DNA of 64,000 bases from Delphinapterus leucas (lineage: Eukaryota; Chordata; Mammalia; Artiodactyla; Monodontidae). The translations under genes were made by a program, and so were the position numbers. The DNA lies in NCBI RefSeq assembly GCF_002288925.2, contig NW_022098069.1:80300608-80364607 (forward strand). Reading direction: 5' to 3'. Below the pieces are notes generated by a model that was given only the letters and a program-made list of their open reading frames with translations, had not been told where the DNA came from and made no database searches. Of this stretch, positions 10,795 through 21,400 are shown in pieces (within the stretch, counting starts at the first letter, position 1; the number at the start of each line of letters is the position of its first letter).

Positions 10795-11080
10795 TGTTAC
10801 TAGATGATTTCAGTCATATGTGGAAAATAAAATAAATGAACAAAGCAAACAAACATGTAGATACGAAGGACAGAGTAGTGGTTACCAGAGAGGAGAGGGT
10901 GTGGGAGGAGGGTGAAATGGGTACAGGGGGTCAACTGTATGATGATGGACGGCAACCAGATGTTTGGTGGTGAGCACGCAGCAGTATAGACAGAAGTCAA
11001 AGTACTATAATGTACATATGAAACTTACATAACGTTAGAGACAAATGTTACCTGGATTTAGAGTAAATAAATAAATAAGC
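10795..11080 (+). repeat. L1 3' UTR fragment
   Basis: Matches L1 3' ends in order: 'gatttcagtcatatgtgg', 'gtagtggttaccagagagga', 'tgtttggtggtgagcacgca', 'atgtacatatgaaacttaca', and an (aaat)n tail. Only a few hundred bases of the 3' end are present. I see no clear target duplication. Confidence 0.7.
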
Positions 11081-11209
11081 CTATTGATGTGCCATTTACA
11101 AGGTTAGAGCAGAATAAATGATACACATGGGGAAACAAGAGTGACTAGAGGCAGCATAGATAGAGGGTTAGCAAATCCAGCTGTCATTTCATTAAAGACC
11201 AGAGGCTTT

Positions 11210-11625
11210 CTGCCTTGCAAACAGGTTCGTCTGTACCGTTGTTCTAGATTCCACATATATGTGTTAATATACGATATTTGCTTTTCTCTTTCTGGCTTAC
11301 TTCACTCTGTATGACAGAAATAGAGACACAGAGTAGAGAACGAACGTATGGACACCAAGGGGGGAAATGGGTGGTGGTGGTGGGATGAACTGGGAGATTG
11401 GGATTGACATAGACACACTACTACGTATAAAACAGATAACTCAAGAGAACCTGTTGTATGGCACAGGGGACTCTACTCAATGCTCTGTGGTGACCTAAAT
11501 GGGAAGGAAATCCCAAAAAAGAGGGGATATACGTATACATATGGCTGATTCACTTTGCTGTACAGCAGAAACTAACACAACATTGTAAAGCAATTATACC
11601 CCAATTTAAAAACAAAAACAAAAAA
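11210..11625 (+). mobile_element. 5'-inverted, 5'-truncated L1 3' end
   Basis: The first ~117 bases (11210-11326) are L1 ORF2-end/3' UTR sequence in reverse ('cttacttcactctgtatga' is the reverse of the region just before the ORF2 stop). From about 11324 the sequence continues in forward orientation ('cagaaatagagacacagag') through the 3' UTR to an A-rich end ('caaaaacaaaaaacag'). Reversing the first block makes it run directly into the second, so one L1 end was inserted with its 5' part flipped. Flanked by 'cagaggctttct' at 11200-11211 and 11626-11637. This is the twin-priming structure known for L1. Confidence 0.85.
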
Positions 11626-11639
11626 CAGAGGCTTTCTAT

Positions 11640-12660
11640 CAGTCTGTCGTGTCATTCGCATGTGCTGATGACGTTTTCCTTCATGATTGAAAATTAGCTG
11701 CACCAGTTCTAAGCTTCACATGCAGAAAGCTGACATCCTGTTAAAAACGGGCATTTTCAACACTGAATCTCTTTTAATCCGTAAGTAAAAACCTTTCCCA
11801 GAAGCCTACAGATTTCCCACCAGGTACAATTTGCTAAGAATGAGTCACAGGCCGTGACAAAAACAATCATGTCAAGGAAATAAAACAAACATGACCGTCT
11901 TGGACCAATTATGAAGGACGCAAAGGGACTACAGAAAGTTATCATTCCTACGGACAAGGGACAGTAAACACCAAAGCAGCACCAGGGCTTTCCCAGAAGG
12001 GAGGAGGGTGATGGTTGTGTGTATACAAACAAGCATATCTGACATAGACGTGTATGAGACTTAGGGGAGGGAGGGATATTGGCGATAAGCTGGTTGATAA
12101 AGGGTCTATTTTAAGAGTTGTCATGAAAGCCTAAATTAGGAGAGTAACAGTGAAGAATGAAAAGATGAGATTGCTTCAAGGGACATTGGGAAAGTAAAAT
12201 AAAGAGAAAGTGTCAAATGGATGGGTGAATAGTTGGTAATTAAAGGATTGGAAAAAAGAAATGTTTATTGTAGAGATAACAAATTCATGAGAGAGAGAGA
12301 GGTGGGCATTGAAGGTGCTGAGCAGTGTTCGGGTATATTAATTTTAAGGGGCTGCAAATGTAAGGTACCCAATAAAAATTTCCTATAAATACCTAGAAAT
12401 ATAGCTCAGAAGAGTATAGGGACTGTAAATACAAATTTGATAATCAAACACATATATGTAATTATTAAAGCTAGCAAACTCGAGATCTTCAAAGAAGAGA
12501 AATGATAAGAAACAGTAAAGAAATTGAAAAAGTTCTGTATTTAGGGAAAATCAAAGGAGAAGCAGTTAAAAGAGCATATTTAGAAACAGTAGATGTACAG
12601 TAAGGTAAAAATCTAGAATAAGCAAATCCATGTGTTAAGAAGGCTGAGAAACTTGTGATT
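11640..12660 (+). repeat. Unassigned sequence, then ancient repeat (part 2)
   Basis: 11640-12050 holds nothing I recognise; its 91-codon minus-strand frame has no known features. From about 12060 the blocks 'tggatgggtgaatagttggt', 'ataaatacctagaaatata' and 'atttgataatcaaacacata' resemble the later part of the same ancient repeat as 10250-10794. Low confidence. A GA repeat lies near 12288-12302. Confidence 0.3.
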
Positions 12661-13015
12661 AGTCATTTGTAACCTATTCACTATTTCCATAGGGTGCATG
12701 GAGTACACACCAAGTTATAGCGGGGTTGAGAAATGAGCGGGAAGCAAACACCTGGGACCAACGAGTGCAGGATACTTTTCACTCTTCAAGAAGTTTGGTA
12801 GTGAGAGAAAAGGTAGACATTGGATTTAAGCTAAATGATTTTTCCAGTCTGATAAACATGGTATTCTTATTTATTTTTATAATGATAAATGACCCCTGAC
12901 CATCGTTTTTTATTGTCCAAAACACCTAGGAGAGGAGGAAATGTTAAAAATAAAAGATAATGCAAGACTTTAAAAGTCTAATTGTTCTCAGAAACAGAGA
13001 ACAAAGATGAGGTCA
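12661..13015. other. Unassigned sequence
   Basis: No recognised repeat, coding region or structure. Confidence 0.4.
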
Positions 13016-13030
13016 AGAGTAAAAGTACAG

Positions 13031-13230
13031 GGCTTCCCTGGTGGCGCAGTGGTTGAGGGTCCGCCTGCCAATGCAGGGGACACGGGTTCGTGCCCTGGTC
13101 CGGGAAGATCCCACATGCTGCGGAGCGGCTAGGCCCGTGAGCCATGGCCGCTGAGCCTGTGCATCCGGAGCCTGTGCTCCACAACGGGAGGGGCCACAAC
13201 AGTGAGAGGCCCGCATACCACAAAAAAAAA
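13031..13230 (+). mobile_element. CHR-type SINE, short cetacean form, recent
   Basis: Forward copy from 'ggcttccctggtggcgcagt' to an A tail of about 10. The perfect 15-bp target duplication 'agagtaaaagtacag' is at 13016-13030 and 13231-13245. The perfect duplication and intact body point to a comparatively recent insertion. Confidence 0.96.
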
Positions 13231-13245
13231 AGAGTAAAAGTACAG

Positions 13246-15039
13246 CAACAAGCTTCAGAAGAGAATGGGCTTACTGATTGGAAAGAGAAGGCAAATAATA
13301 GCTGATCATTTTCTAATATAAATTAAAAGGGAAAACAGACTTCTTTTCCCTTTTAATTTATACCAGAGAATATTAGTAGAGGATAGAGAAATAATTAAAG
13401 AGAATATCCACCACCACCATCACCCTGTTAAAAAAAAAAGAATGTATTACAGTTCCTCCTTTCACTGCATGGAATTTTATTGTAAACATTTATAGTCATA
13501 CTGTTTACCATTTTGGTAAATATCCATGAATGTGTACGTGTTCATATGTGGAAAGGAGATACATGAAGAAACTTCAATCCATCTAGGAAAACAGAACATC
13601 ATGTGCTTGAAGAAAGGAAGAAATACACAGAGGGAAACATATGAAAATAACTAAAGATTACTACTGATGAAGAGAGGGGTTCTGCAATCTACACAGGATA
13701 GCAGCTTATCATTAGTTACAGTCTCTGTGCCAGTCAAAGCAGTCCATCAACCCCTAAGCAGCAGCCCGTTGGCAGCTGTCAGGATGGCTTGCGGTACTTC
13801 GAGAGATTCGTCTGAAATGGCGACAAGGAGCCCAAATGGAGTTGGCAAGTTTATTCCTTTCACAGACAGGAAAACCATGGTCAGTGATATCAGCGCCCCA
13901 CATCCCTAGTTCTACAGCCCACAGCAAACACAGGAGTCAGATAACAGAAAACATGAGAGTGGAGGCTCTGCCTTTAGGGAGCCCACTCTAAACCCCCGTC
14001 AAGCAGTTTACAGTCTGCAGCTGTACCCAAATGAGGGCGACATAGAACTCAGTCCTGATGGAACTAGGGAGGCAGATGAGAGACTGCTTCCTAACAGACT
14101 CCTACAATAGAAGCCTTGTGACAGCCTCTATCTCACCATGTTCCTGGGAGAATCATGGCACATTCGACCCACCCTTGGTCCAGCCCATGGTTTAGTGAGT
14201 CTTCCCTACGTGGTCCCTGTGGAGACAGCAAGATTGCCGGGTGCTATGGTGGAGCCATACTGTGTGCCAGAGACTACCCATTTCACCCATCACTTTCTTT
14301 CAAAATCTTTTCTTCTAAATATTTCTTATACTATTATCTCCTAGAAAACCTATTTCTTCACAAAGATAAAAATTACATGACTTGTTGCTTTTACTTAACA
14401 AAGACACTGACATACCTTCATTTTCTCCTGTACGATTACTTATTAAATCCCTATGGTATGACATTTCTTATTAAAGGAATAAATGAATGTATTTTCATAC
14501 CTTTGTCACTGTAAAATGATCAAATCTCTGCATTAATGACTCACATCAAAGACATTAGTCTAAATCTCAAGTCATAAAATGAAAAGCCATATTAAAATAA
14601 AAACTGTAACAGTTGAAAATAAAAAGATGTGTATGTAGAAAGGGCTACTAATCAAAATTACCCACTCAGAATTTCTTGCAGAGGGAAATGCAGAACAGTT
14701 TAAAATGAATGAACAGCTCAATGATCAGGCAAATGAGAATGATTAGAAAACACATTCTCTTACATAAAAATAGAAATATGTAAAATAAAGTATATGTGCA
14801 TTTTATACACATTTGCTTGGTTTTCTTCAATGGATTCTGCCTTTTTAGCTATTTTTTAAAGTTAGTACTTTAAAATTAAAATTCTTAGGTTGACTTACTG
14901 ATCCCTCAATTGCCTTTTCTCATTTTCCTTCCCACTACCAAAAGGAAACAAAAATACAAAGCTTTTTGCTCAACTTTAGAGCCATCTCTGAAGGAAATTA
15001 CAAGGGAAACTGAGAGAATGTGTACACCTTATATGCAGG
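13246..15039. other. Unassigned sequence
   Basis: Contains a perfect inverted repeat (13317-13362, listed separately). The part at about 13660-14290 is less AT-rich, with short open frames on the plus strand (13667-13909, 14138-14344, 14155-14514). None has recognisable domains or convincing splice structure. An old LTR or ERV remnant is possible but I cannot name one. Confidence 0.4.
13317..13362. repeat. Perfect 19-bp inverted repeat with 8-base spacer
   Basis: Left arm 'tataaattaaaagggaaaa' (13317-13335), spacer 'cagacttc' (13336-13343), right arm the exact reverse complement (13344-13362). It could form a hairpin in single-stranded DNA or RNA. The arms are AT-rich and polypurine/polypyrimidine in part. 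It is not part of any element I recognise. Confidence 0.9.
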
Positions 15040-15666
15040 TGTATTAGGGTTCCCACAAGAAACAGAACCAATACACACACTGCCTCTCCATAGATAGATA
15101 GATAGATACAGATATATATCTATATAGAGAGATATATAGATGGATTGGCCAAAAAGTTTGTTTGGATTTTTCCATAACACCCTACTAAAAAACTGAAGGA
15201 ACTTTTTGGCCAACCCTAAATATGTATGTATGTGTGTGTGTGTGTGTGTGTATACACATAGACATTTATTATAAGAAATGGTTTACATGATTATTGAGGA
15301 CAAGAAGTCCAACAATCTGCCTTCTGCAAGCTGAAGAACCAGGAGAGCTGGTGGTATAATTCATTCTGAGTCCAAACGTCCAAGAACCAGGACTTCTGAT
15401 ACCCAAGGGCGAGAAAAGATAGGCATCCCAGCTCAAGAAGAAACAGAATTCGTTCTTCTTTCGCCTTTTTTTTCTATCCGGGCCCTCAAAGAATTGGATG
15501 AGGCTCACTCACACTCAGGAGGGCAGATCTCCTTACTCAGTCTACTGAATCCAACGCTAATTTCTTCCAGAAACACCCTCAAAGACATACCCAGAAATAA
15601 TGTTTTACCAGCTATCTGGGCATCCCGTAGCCCAGCCAAGTTTACATATAGGATTAACCATCGCAG
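15040..15666 (-). repeat. MLT1-like LTR (ERVL-MaLR), interrupted by a mariner MITE
   Basis: Read on the minus strand, it follows the MLT1 LTR consensus. The plus-strand ends are 'gtattagggttcccacaaga' at the left and 'ataggattaaccatcgca' at the right, with 'tttattataagaaatggttt', 'agaaccaggagagctggtgg', 'gaattggatgaggctcac' and 'ccagaaacaccctcaaaga' between. MLT1 elements are ancient non-coding endogenous retroviral LTRs (MaLR). Length is near that of a complete LTR once the insert is removed. A GATA/TATA/TG-rich simple-sequence stretch occupies 15089-15252 around the MITE. Confidence 0.75.
15141..15219. mobile_element. Mariner-type MITE
   Basis: A compact element of about 79 bp with terminal inverted repeats: 'ttggccaaaaagtttgtttg' on the left and 'ggaactttttggccaac' on the right. 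This is the end sequence of mariner elements in mammals, including cetartiodactyls. There is no transposase coding, so it depended on another copy for movement. It sits in simple sequence inside the MLT1 LTR, so the exact TA duplication is obscured. Confidence 0.8.
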
Positions 15667-15702
15667 CAGGGAACTAATCTAAGTACTTTACATATATGAT
15701 CT

Positions 15703-15915
15703 TTTTTTTTTTTTTTTTTTTTTTGCGGTACACGGGCCTCTCACTGCTGTGGCCTCTCCTGTTACGGAGCACAGGCTCCGGACGCGCAGGCTTAGTGGCC
15801 ATGGCTCATGGGCCCAGCCGTTCCGCGGCATGTGGGATCCTCCCAGACCGGGGCACGAACCCGTGTCCCCTGCATCGGCAGGCGGACTCTCAACCACTGC
15901 GCCACCAAGAAAGCC
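15703..15915 (-). mobile_element. CHR-type SINE, short cetacean form
   Basis: Reverse-oriented copy with a long reversed A tail (T run at 15702-15724). The perfect 12-bp duplication 'catatatgatct' is at 15691-15702 and 15916-15927. Inserted about 25 bases beyond the MLT1 LTR. Confidence 0.95.
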
Positions 15916-15927
15916 CATATATGATCT

Positions 15928-18159
15928 CTTTTAACCGTTAATACAGTATAAATGTGTCTTTACAAAGGTAAACAGTGTTGTTAGTAACGTTAAGTATTTA
16001 CCCCTCCCCCACCCGTCTGAAAGGTTTAAAAGCAGATCTTCAGAAATTCCCCTTCCCATTGAATAGATTGAAAGTTGGGGTCTATTCTGAGTTCTCTCTA
16101 AGTCGTCCACCGGCAGCTGCCTGTGTGCAGCCCATGTTCCTCCCGGTTACACGCACACCTCCAAGGACTCACCTCTCCTCTGTGCCATCTTGGGGAACAT
16201 GAAGCTGATTCTGGAGAGCTGTGGATTCTGAGTCTGAATTTAATCACACAATTCAGGAGTGCAATAAAGGTAATTTTATATTTTCTATAACCCAACGGGC
16301 TTTCTAGTATGAGCATCCATTCTACAGGGTGAAGGAAAATTAATCTCAGATGATTTAAGTTTCCCCCATTCCTATAGGACTAGTGTTCCCCTGAAGGGAT
16401 TAGGGGTTGCCATCTGATCTAAGCCATTAACAATACACCCTGATATCTGATGAGATGCTTTTGCTTCTAGTGGTAATCTGCAATCTGCTAAGGAAGCCAC
16501 CAGTCATTAATTTTGCACAATAGTCATCATTTTTGCTTCTCTGTTTGACTCTCATTGAGCCAAATTGTATTGTCCTCTCTAGTGCATGTGATCATTCTGT
16601 CGCCTCTCCATCATGATGGAGACATGAGAAATTCCTGGCGACACCTATGGTACTTCACCACTTCCAGGCTGTTCTAGGTGCCATCAGACTTGTTCTACTG
16701 CCCTTGATCATTCAAGGCATGGGGTAGTTCTCCAACGGTCCTACAACCTGTCATCTCATCTTGCAAAAATTTCTGTTTGGAATCTGTTCTGGGCTTCCTT
16801 GAAATTTAAAAAGAAAAGGAGTTAAAGGTCTCTCTGAATTCAGACTCTGCCAAATCCATGTGGGATTTTTGTATCCATTATCTTTCCCATGATGATGCAT
16901 TTGAAGTCAGGGTTCATGGCTCCAGCCAGCATCTTAGCTCTTTCTTCTTCCTCTCTGAGCCTCTAATCCCCCACATGGGGAGGGGTTAGAAGTGAGAAAC
17001 TCTGCTCACACCTCACTTGAATTCTCCTGAATCTTTGTTTTCTGTGGAGATGAAAACTTTGTTTCTCACAGAGGCTCTATACCATCAAAGTCCAAAAGCG
17101 AAGAAAATACTTCTCATTTTCCCCCCATTCTCCTGGAATGTTCTACACTTGACATAAAGAGCATGGAAGTCTCTAGCTACTGACTGAAATGTGTTAAGAA
17201 ACTAGAGAGGAATGTGGGAGCAACATGACAACTATTGGGCAAAAGAAAATATGATAATGTGAATCTGTTTGCATGCCAAAATATTATCATGCGGTGCAGG
17301 GGCAAGTTGAGGGAATGAATGAGGGATAATAACTCTTATGTTAACCCCATCTCTGTAATTTTCAAACCATACAGACATATATGAGTTTACCTGATTGTGT
17401 AAAAAGGTTGAAGGTAATTAAAGAATAAATAAAATTGTGTATCTAATATGACATTTCCTTCTTCTTAAGAAGAAGCATCTAAAAAGTTAAACACTTCGAT
17501 GAAGGGTCTCTTCCAATGTGTCTTCACTTTGTTCCTTTTGTCTTACAAATCATTATATACATTTCTGGGGTCCCTAAACCTACTAAACCTGGGTATTTCT
17601 GCCAGGGTCCATTTGTTAACTAAACAATCACTAATTTGGGTTCATTAGTTCAGACTAATGTCAGGTGCAGGAGGTTTTAAGGTGATCCACCATAAATCAG
17701 CCTGGAGTAGCTATTGTCCCTCTTTTTCTGCAACACCATCTAGGCCTCAGAGTCTAGGAGAGTTTCATGTATACCTGTTAACTCTATTAATGAGTACTGC
17801 TCAGAAAACTACAGGGATACTGGAGCTAAGATTCAAAATTATTATTTTGTGGGCCTATATATGTTACCAATCAAGATGCAGTTAGGGAGGTAAGTTGGGT
17901 GGGAGGGTGGGAAAGGAGAGAGAAGCTGTTGTTAGAAGTTGGTTTCTCCAATATGGGGACTGAGATTAGTTTGTATAATATTAAAAGAAATGAGAAAGAC
18001 TACAGTTGGAAGGTTGTCAGCACTTTTTTGCAAAAATAACTTAGAAACATGAAAACTTTAATAAAGCATAACTCAAACAGGCCTGTACAGCTTAGAATTA
18101 AGAGAGAAATTAGGTAGAATAATGGATACTGCTCTTTCTAATCATCTACCTCCATTTAG
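15928..18159. other. Unassigned sequence
   Basis: About 2.2 kb, less AT-rich than its surroundings at 16090-17120. I recognise no repeat family and no open frame above 75 codons. Short frames such as 15975-16202 and 17658-17885 show no domain. An old diverged retroviral or other repeat remains possible. Confidence 0.4.
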
Positions 18160-18440
18160 TAATTCAACAAACATGTGTTAGTCATAGCCAATGTTTAGGA
18201 AGTCTTCTGGAACTCAGGGTTCAATACTGATCAAAACAGGCATTCTTTTCTCTCATTTTCAATCTTTATGTCCACTAAATCTGCTTAATCTTGTAATTCT
18301 GCCATTTGTTCAATAAGTTCCAATAATATCAAATGATGGCCTCTTACTTTCTAGTCGCCGTTTACTTTTACCTCCACTTAAAATGCCCTCTCCTAACACT
18401 CAGACACACAAGTCATATCCAATGTTTAATAAACTTTTTA
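18160..18440. repeat. Possible ancient repeat (L2-like)
   Basis: 'taattcaacaaacatgtgtt' and 'gatcaaaacaggcattc' resemble a common ancient mammalian repeat motif, and 18360-18425 has L2-like blocks. Weak, by-eye evidence only. Confidence 0.25.
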
Positions 18441-21400
18441 AATAAACGAGTTCTTCATGCATGACATGAAAGGAGATAATTCTAATTATACAAAAAAAGA
18501 TTGTTTTCCAAATTTAATTGTTTGATGACTTCCCAAGCTTACACTTAAATAGTAAAGAATCTTTTTTAAGTTGGTACATAGTAAAGATTCAATTAAATAA
18601 CTGAGTGAAGTCTAACATTATTATATTTTAATTAAGACAAGACCTAGAGTCAAATTATGTGGGATTTTAAGTTTTATATGGACACAATTAAATATAAGTG
18701 GATACTTGATAAAGAGTTGTATTTGATCTTCTGCTTTAGCACTTTGGGAACACTGAGTGCCACTTAATGAACATGGAGACAGATATAATGGAAAGAAGCA
18801 AGGTAAGATAACATCATAAAAACTTTCCTGAATTGGAAAATGTCTTATAGAATATAGCAGAACACGTTCACTGGATTTAATACATTTTATCTCTGTGCTT
18901 TTTCAAAGTCACACGAAAAATCAAATACTAGTTCCAGTATTTTGTATTCTATTCTGTTACTTTCAGAGAAAATAAGCAAGGATGCTTGAAGGACATTTTT
19001 TGCATACTTAATAATGTAATTATAGCCTATTTAAAGAAAGAAATATCTCTGTAAATATACTATTATTGCTATTATTGTATTGTAAACAGTTATTGTTATT
19101 GGCTAAATTAAAATACCAACATGATATTCTTTCTGAAGCTACTCTGAATGAAAGCAGTGAATTTTAGGAAATATCATATGTAATGTACAGAGTTTGTTTA
19201 TGCTCATGAGAATTTTATCTCTAGTTTTCAGTCTCTCAAGGCTTGAATAATTGGTATAAATAGATAGCTTGCATATTGAGGAGCTTTGGAACCAAACAGT
19301 TTTTGAAGTTTTTTGTTACTGGTGATAAGAGGAAAAGTACATTTCTTCTGCTGCTTTTTAATGAGACATTTAAATTTCTTTTTTTGAAAAGGAGAGTATA
19401 GTAATGTGTGCTCATACAGACAAAGGCATATTATTTTAGGGAACACATGAAGAAAGAAAAGATATTTATTGCATTTGTATTTGTTTTAGTTCAAAAACTT
19501 TAAAAGAATATTTATAAAAATGAAAAATTTAAAGTTGAAGTTATGGAATTTTCTATGTTGACTATTTTTCCAATTAGGCAGTGCATTGTTCTCCAAATCT
19601 TATGGGGATTATAAAACGGCATGGGAAGATATGCTAAAATATTCCTACCTTGCTTTATTTTCTCTTCTTCATCTTTCTTCTCTAATCTCCATAGTCTCTT
19701 TCCTGTTCCATTCTATTGTTTTCTCCTCATCTTTCCTTTTGTGTTACATTTCAACTCCATATGAAAAACGCGTTTTAAAAACAGAGTAGTCACACAGAGG
19801 TCAGCCCTACTTCTCAGTGTAGAGGGAAAAACTTACAAAACAATGAATCCAAATGTACCTATCAAGGAAATGTTATGGACACATCCTCACCCCATGACTC
19901 CACCTAATGGCAAGAAACAGGTAGGCATTCCTCCCAACAGAGAACCTCCTTGTGCTTTGCGGACTCTGGTGGTGACCCCTGTGGCCACAACTCTTCCATT
20001 GTATTATCCTGCTTTTCTCAGTGCTTGACTGGGACATCGGACAAAATCTTCATGCCAGGGTCTCTCTGCCATGGCCCCGTTTTCTGTCTCCACTATATTG
20101 TATCTTATTTACTTCCACAATAGTCCTCTCTTCCACTCAACCATCTCACTTCTCTGTCGGTGGCATTAAATTGGTACCACTGGGGAAAAGAAATTAATTC
20201 TGGTTGGCCATGATGTCTAAGACCTCTCATGTGAGGGTGGTACAGAGCCAAACTGCTAACGTTCATTTTTAATGCTTTGCTTTTCTGTTGTATATTAAAC
20301 TCCTTTAAAAGAAAATCTGACAATGACTAAAGCTCACTTAAATAGGGTTAAGTATTTAAAAGTGAACCAAATTATAGGAGAAAATAGAATTTGAAAAAGA
20401 AATATGTATCACATTATATTTTGGTATTTCAAGAAGCTCTTGGAATCTTATTTAAAGTCTATCCATTTTAATGTGTCAGAGGGAAATAAAAGCATAATGG
20501 AAATTTTGTTTTTCCTTTGGCCTATAAGAAGCAAGGAGACTGAAAGAACAAAGATAAGAACAAAAGAAAATAATCTAGGCATAGCCACAGAGCAATGACA
20601 AATTCCTCCTAAATCACAGAAGACAAGAAAATTTAAAAGATTGATAACTCTCAATGTAGTATGAATCATATTTTCCATCTATCAATGCTGGACCTATCTA
20701 TCTGTATTGTTACTAGAGGAAGTATCATTTTTTTGTCAAGCTGTTGCTCTTAGAAACAAGTCATCCTGATATTTTCTTTGATTATAACTAAAGAGCAATA
20801 TCCATTCTTGTTACATGGGGTAAAGTATAATTTAGAGCTCATTAGAAGTGTAGCAGGTGTTCACGTATAAAGTGCAAAAAAAAAATTGAGGAAAGAATTT
20901 CTCTATGGCTGAGCTGTCAGTGCTCTAAAAGCCTAATTTATTTTGCATAACCTTTTAGCAAACAGACATGATTATAATAGAGAAAAGAGAAATAGAAACA
21001 ATATATGCAAGAAACTAAAGGGACTTAGCCTTTTGATTTGACCTTGATTCCCAGCCTTTGAAAATATTACAGTCTTTTAACAATTGCAGCTTTGACATGT
21101 AACACATTTTTCTTCCCAGGAGAAAGGAGTTCTTCAGACATTTTCTTAGCATAAAAGCTGCTCTAAAGTAGAAAATGAGTAGGTGCATAAACTGAAACAG
21201 AGTCAGTTTATATTCATTGCAAAGCAGGCAAGGGAATGATGTTCAATCATCCAGTCTTTTGATGGGTTTGTTTTTCATGTGGAAGGCTTCTATTCTGCAG
21301 AGAGGAAATTTGAACTCAAAATTCAACAGTGAATAAAAGTCTTGTAGCAAGTGGAACTATTTCTCAATACCTTCCATTGTTGGCTCATATTAGCCAAAGG

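Noticed and set aside
13031..13110. tRNA-like head of the SINE as a tRNA gene
   Set aside because: The head has box A and box B-like sequence but no complete cloverleaf, and it is joined to a SINE body with a target duplication. The same holds for all 13 SINEs.
13667..14514. Several plus-strand frames of 68-119 codons in a less AT-rich region
   Set aside because: No recognised domain, no consistent splice sites, no Kozak-like starts of note.
15089..15140. GATA/TATA periodic sequence as a CRISPR-like or tandem array
   Set aside because: Simple-sequence repeat without spacers, in a eukaryotic LTR.
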